Shown: positions 63,706-64,000 of the stretch, in pieces
Position numbering within the stretch: the first letter of the stretch is position 1
Layout: each line of letters opens with the position of its first letter
Assembly: GCA_963971305.1 (NCBI GenBank)
Contig: OZ020305.1
Coordinates: forward strand, 41,055,717 to 41,119,716
Length of the DNA stretch: 64,000 nucleotides
Reading direction: 5' to 3'
Origin: Arcuatula senhousia
Lineage: Eukaryota > Mollusca > Bivalvia > Mytilida > Mytilidae
Notes under the pieces: generated by a model
What the model was told of the DNA's origin: nothing
Seen by the model: the letters and a program-made list of their open reading frames with translations, nothing else
Database searches by the model: none
Translations under genes and position numbers: made by a program

Positions 63706-64000
63706 AGAGGCTCCCAGGAGCCTGAATCGCTCACCTGATCTCTTATGCCAAAGTTTGAATAAATTTCACAAACTTTCAAGTATACACAGTTGCAAAACAA
63801 TCCTTTCAGTGGTTTCAGAGAAGATTTTTGGAAATCAGTTTCAATTAATAGAAAAAACAGTTAAAGGGCAATAACTCCTGTAAGGACCTTTTGATACTGA
63901 ACAAGAAAATTTGCTTCAGATTTTCTCTATCTCTTATACTTTTCGAGTTATAAGCCAAAAACAATGGTCTGACCCCTTGTTCTATTTTTAGCAATGACGG
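63706..64000 (+). repeat. Family G repeat running off the window
   Basis: The head CTAGAGGCTCCCAGGAGCCT and AATCGCTCACCTGATC is followed by the start of a monomer with GGGCAATAACTCC and GACCCCTTGTTCTATTTTTA. Confidence 0.8.

Overview
The window looks like AT-rich nuclear DNA from a bivalve mollusc, most likely a mussel (Mytilus-like). The evidence is large GT-AG introns, exons of 50 to 260 bases, no bacterial-style gene packing, and very dense dispersed repeats. Repeat motifs such as GCTCACCTG...GGCTCC, and ATACCCCCACTCG followed by (TCCG)n, are ones I associate with mussel genomes. That link is recollection, not a search. Nearly all long single-frame ORFs here are repeat translations. The real genes had to be assembled exon by exon from splice signals and reading-frame phase.

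Layout. (1) 827-15178, plus strand: the last 11 coding exons of a gene whose 5' end lies left of the window. It encodes at least 353 residues, with a helical middle and an RRM-like C-terminus, and I do not recognise it. Its 3' UTR probably has its own intron and ends near 17.1 kb. (2) 49245 down to 20141, minus strand: a complete 12-exon gene of 561 codons that I recognise as ANKRD55, an ankyrin-repeat protein. All phases agree and an in-frame stop lies just before the start codon. It is convergent with the first gene. An extra ATG exon at 26281-26323 fits the phase of exon 11 and suggests a short isoform from an internal promoter. (3) 58171-58010, minus strand: the terminal coding exon of a third gene, mostly outside the window or in unseen exons. 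(4) 62490-62578, plus strand: one isolated exon-like ORF.

Everything else is repeats. At least ten families share one layout: a short hairpin with C-rich and G-rich arms, or a TAT(A/G) start, then a (TCCG)n or (CGT)n run, then 1 to 6 monomers of about 145 to 490 bases, usually ending in CTTGTT. There are also several foldback or MITE-type elements. The clearest are a 1967-base foldback element at 35450-37416, whose arms contain 21-base tandem repeats, and a 276-base hAT-like palindrome with an 8-base target duplication at 31845-32120.

The most unusual pattern is that three splice junctions in the two genes have been copied by local tandem duplication: a 26-base duplication at a donor of gene 1, a 71-base triplication at the ANKRD55 exon 3 donor, and a 104-base duplication at the ANKRD55 exon 2 acceptor. 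In each case use of the extra copy shifts the frame into a stop codon.
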